Assembly (NCBI GenBank): GCA_015067785.1
Contig: SVLR01000012.1
Coordinates: forward strand, 1 to 60,313
Origin: Oscillospiraceae bacterium
GTDB lineage: Bacteria; Bacillota; Clostridia; Oscillospirales; Oscillospiraceae
Direction: 5' to 3'
DNA length: 60,313 nt
Under the pieces are notes generated by a model, which made no database searches, was not told the origin of the DNA, and was given only the letters and a program-made list of their open reading frames with translations. The position numbers were made by a program, and so were the translations under genes. Below, piece by piece: positions 58,268 through 60,313 of this stretch (position 1 is its first letter; every line of letters begins with the position of its first letter).

Positions 58268-58426
58268 ATGAAGCCCCTGAAAGAGAAAATCAGCATAACC
58301 GTCGATAGCGATATTCTTGAAAAGCTAAAATACGAGGCTGAAAGAGATGACCGTTCTCTTTCCCAATACATTAACCTGATTTTAAAACAGCATATAAAGG
58401 AACTAAATAACGAAAACAAGCCGTGA
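58268..58426 (+). CDS. Ribbon-helix-helix DNA-binding protein (Arc/CopG type)
   Basis: A 52-residue protein: KISITVDSDILEKLKYEAER is the ribbon and first helix, and DDRSLSQYINLILKQHIKEL the second. Such proteins dimerise and bind operators through the ribbon. AGAGGTG lies six bases before the ATG at 58268; an ATG at 58262 would have no spacing. No toxin gene follows; a terminator overlaps its end. It is divergent from the LRR surface-protein gene and may control it or itself. Confidence 0.85.
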   Translation: MKPLKEKISITVDSDILEKLKYEAERDDRSLSQYINLILKQHIKELNNENKP

Positions 58427-58448
58427 GCAGTTGCGCTCACGGCTTGTT
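58415..58448. terminator. Bidirectional stem-loop between the RHH and SGNH genes
   Basis: AACAAGCCGTGAGC and GCTCACGGCTTGTT pair over 14 bases around AGTTGC. The TGA of the RHH gene lies in the left arm. The T tracts are weak. Confidence 0.75.
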
Positions 58449-58460
58449 CCTATGATAGGG

Positions 58461-59111
58461 TTAATTGCCCATTTTTTGCTGAAAGGTCTTGATCCACAGT
58501 CTTTTGATGATCTCGTGGCCGCAGGGGGTGGGATGGACACCGTCCAGCACCCAATGGTCCGCAGGGGCTTTGGTACACGCCTCGTCGAAAGCCAGCTGCA
58601 GTTCAACGAAGGGCAAACCGTACTTCTCGGCAATCCGCTTTGCGGCTGCTGCCTTTTCCGCCACATCCTTTTGAAATCTTGCCAATCTGTCGGGCATTTC
58701 CTCTGTATTACAAGTACAGTTCCCCTCTAAAACAAAGGGCGAGATGATCATCAGCTTGATCCCGGGGCAAGCGGCTTTTACTTCATCGATCAGCATTCCG
58801 TAAATTCTTTCAAATTTCTCTGTATCTACGCCTTTGTTTGCGGCGATCTCATGCCACACATCATTGACACCAATGTAAATGCTGGCATAATCGGGCTTTA
58901 AATTGATGAAATCCGCCTTGATTCTTGCATAGAGGTCAACAACTCTGTTACCGCTGATTCCACGATTGATAAACTCGTATTCGGTGGAATAATCCGTGCC
59001 CAACGATGCCTTTACCAAATTGGCATATCCGTTGCCTAAATCGTAAAAATTGCCACGGGTTCTTCCACAGTCAGTTATGGAATCGCCCTGAAATAAAATT
59101 CTTTTTGGCAT
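58461..59111 (-). CDS. SGNH/GDSL-family hydrolase
   Basis: A 216-residue protein without a signal peptide. It has block I (FQGDSITD) with the nucleophile Ser, block III (YIGVNDVW) and block V (DGVHPTPCGHE) with the catalytic Asp and His. The family covers lipases, acetyl-xylan and other carbohydrate esterases; a sugar deacetylase is likely but not proven. AAGGAGGG precedes the ATG. Confidence 0.92.
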   Translation of the reverse strand: MPKRILFQGDSITDCGRTRGNFYDLGNGYANLVKASLGTDYSTEYEFINRGISGNRVVDLYARIKADFINLKPDYASIYIGVNDVWHEIAANKGVDTEKFERIYGMLIDEVKAACPGIKLMIISPFVLEGNCTCNTEEMPDRLARFQKDVAEKAAAAKRIAEKYGLPFVELQLAFDEACTKAPADHWVLDGVHPTPCGHEIIKRLWIKTFQQKMGN

Positions 59112-59141
59112 ATATACGCCCTCCTTCGATCCTGCTTGCTT

Positions 59142-60313
59142 TTATAATAAATCGTTGTCCCGGAATTGCAGGCTGTACAGATCCTTATACATTCCTCCGG
59201 CAGCCATCAGCGCCTCGTGGGTGCCTCTTTCGGTGATCTCGCCGTTCATAACCACCGCAATTTCATCCGCATTGCGGATAGTAGAAAGTCTGTGGGCCAC
59301 CACCAGCGTCGTGCGGCCCTTGCACAGTTCATCCAGCGCCTGCTGGATCAGCACCTCGGTGGTATTGTCCAGCGCGCTGGTTGCCTCGTCCAAAATGAGA
59401 ATGGCAGGATCCTTCAAAAACACGCGGGCGATTGACAGCCGCTGCTTCTGTCCGCCGGAAAGCTTCACGCCCCGCTCACCAATTTCCGTGTCGTAGCCCT
59501 TCTCCAGTGTCATCACATAGTCGTGAATATTGGCGCGCTTCGCCGCCTCATAAACCTCTTCTTCCGTGGCATCCGGTCTGCCGTAGAGGATATTTTCCCG
59601 AATCGTACCCACAAAAAGGAATACATCCTGCTGAACGATACCGATATTGCGGCGAACGGAGTCAAGGGTCAGGCTTCGAATGTCCTTGCCGTCAATTAGT
59701 ATTGCGCCATCTTCTGCACCCAGCTTATAGAAATTAGGCAGCAGATGGCAGAGGGTCGTCTTGCCGCCGCCGGAAGGGCCCACCAACGCCAACTTGCAGC
59801 CTTTTTCCAGCTTCAGATTGACATTTCGCAGCACTTCCTTGGAGGTATCATATCCGTAAGAAACATTTCTAAATTCGATGGTGCCCTCCACATTTGTCAG
59901 CTCCTGAGCATCGGCAGCTTCACTTTCAGGCACTTCGTCCATGATCTCCAAAAAGCGCTTAAAGCCGCTGACGCCGTTCTGGAATTGCTCCATAAACCCG
60001 ATGAGGGTATTTACAGGCTTGATAAACAGATTTACAGAAACGATAAAGGTGGAATAGTCCGCAAAATTGATGCGCCCGGCATACATAAACAGACCACCGG
60101 CGATCAGTATCACAACATTGAACACTTCTGTGACAAACATAGTCGATGAATGGAACTTCGCCATAGCACTATAGGCGCTGCGGGATGCCTCCACAAACTG
60201 ATCGTTGCCTACCTTGAATTTTTCCATTTCGCTATGGGCATTGGTGTACGCTTTCGTAACCCGTATGCCGGTAACGCTGCTTTCGATGGCCGCATTGATG
60301 GTGGCATTACTCT
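59142..60313 (-). CDS. ABC exporter, membrane plus ATPase (partial; 5' end beyond window)
   Basis: The visible C-terminal 390 residues hold the end of an exporter membrane domain (IRVTKAYTNAH and two helices) and a full ATPase: Walker A GPSGGGKTTL, Q-loop IVQQDVFLFVGTIREN, signature LSGGQKQRLSIAR, Walker B ILILDEATSALD and the VVAHRLST switch. The open frame runs to the window edge with no start, so the Met at 60227 is internal. It resembles MsbA/lipid A-type and multidrug exporters; the substrate cannot be told. A partner half-transporter may lie to the right. Confidence 0.93.
   Translation of the reverse strand, partial: SNATINAAIESSVTGIRVTKAYTNAHSEMEKFKVGNDQFVEASRSAYSAMAKFHSSTMFVTEVFNVVILIAGGLFMYAGRINFADYSTFIVSVNLFIKPVNTLIGFMEQFQNGVSGFKRFLEIMDEVPESEAADAQELTNVEGTIEFRNVSYGYDTSKEVLRNVNLKLEKGCKLALVGPSGGGKTTLCHLLPNFYKLGAEDGAILIDGKDIRSLTLDSVRRNIGIVQQDVFLFVGTIRENILYGRPDATEEEVYEAAKRANIHDYVMTLEKGYDTEIGERGVKLSGGQKQRLSIARVFLKDPAILILDEATSALDNTTEVLIQQALDELCKGRTTLVVAHRLSTIRNADEIAVVMNGEITERGTHEALMAAGGMYKDLYSLQFRDNDLL

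Overview
The window reads as chromosome from a Gram-positive, spore-forming gut Clostridia lineage, most likely Oscillospiraceae/Ruminococcaceae-like. This is inferred from an alpha/beta small acid-soluble spore protein, a Spo0A DNA-binding domain, many lipobox secreted proteins, AGGAGG-type ribosome sites, moderately high G+C codons and the dense one-strand operon style. No tRNA, rRNA, CRISPR array, phage gene or transposase was seen. The right edge cuts an ABC exporter gene.

Layout. 1-6.8 kb, + strand: tpiA; a threonylcarbamoyl-AMP synthase fused to dephospho-CoA kinase; an M18 aminopeptidase; a secreted starch-binding-like protein; and a RodA-type SEDS protein. 6.8-24.0 kb, - strand: a long glycan operon read from a strong promoter near 23980. 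It encodes an exo/endonuclease/phosphatase-fold lipoprotein, a 1020-residue repeat lipoprotein, a CUT1 sugar ABC transporter (binding protein plus two permeases, one with a large extracellular domain), an MBL hydrolase, a HAD hydrolase, a GH106-like alpha-L-rhamnosidase candidate, YesL/DUF624, a LacI regulator and a serine hydrolase. 24.2-30.3 kb, - strand: rhamnose catabolism (AraC regulator, rhaB, rhaA, a class II aldolase, and a tandem class II aldolase whose second half has lost its metal site). The two blocks fit one job: import and cleave rhamnose-containing glycans, then convert rhamnose to rhamnulose-1-phosphate and split it.

30.4-33.3 kb is the most unusual stretch. A lone, degenerate receiver domain faces an operon made of a lone Spo0A C-terminal domain, a membrane DUF4367 protein that looks like an anti-sigma factor, and a small secreted protein. 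The block is bracketed by two copies (about 210 bp) of a spore-protein leader and 5' coding region. The left copy is truncated; the right copy is the intact gene. Both leaders carry a stem-loop just before the ribosome site whose two arms differ between copies yet still pair.

33.3-37.9 kb: NAD synthetase, then an iron(II) uptake operon (feoA, feoB, and a 56-residue Cys-rich membrane protein) with two identical-arm operators of DtxR/IdeR style. 38.0-48.1 kb: a type IV pilus-like operon (two pilins, a Cys-rich pilin-like protein, a PilM-like ATPase, prepilin peptidase, PilC and PilB) ending in a 907-residue protein of unknown role, possibly GAP1-related. 48.3-60.3 kb: two small lipoproteins, a cell-wall repeat protein, split transketolase followed by a 27-residue membrane peptide, a BlaR1/BlaI pair with a double operator, a repeat-rich LRR surface protein, a ribbon-helix-helix protein, an SGNH esterase and an ABC exporter.

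A Cys-rich repeat (roughly H-x-W ... TCT ... G ... C-x-x-CG) recurs in four otherwise different surface proteins.
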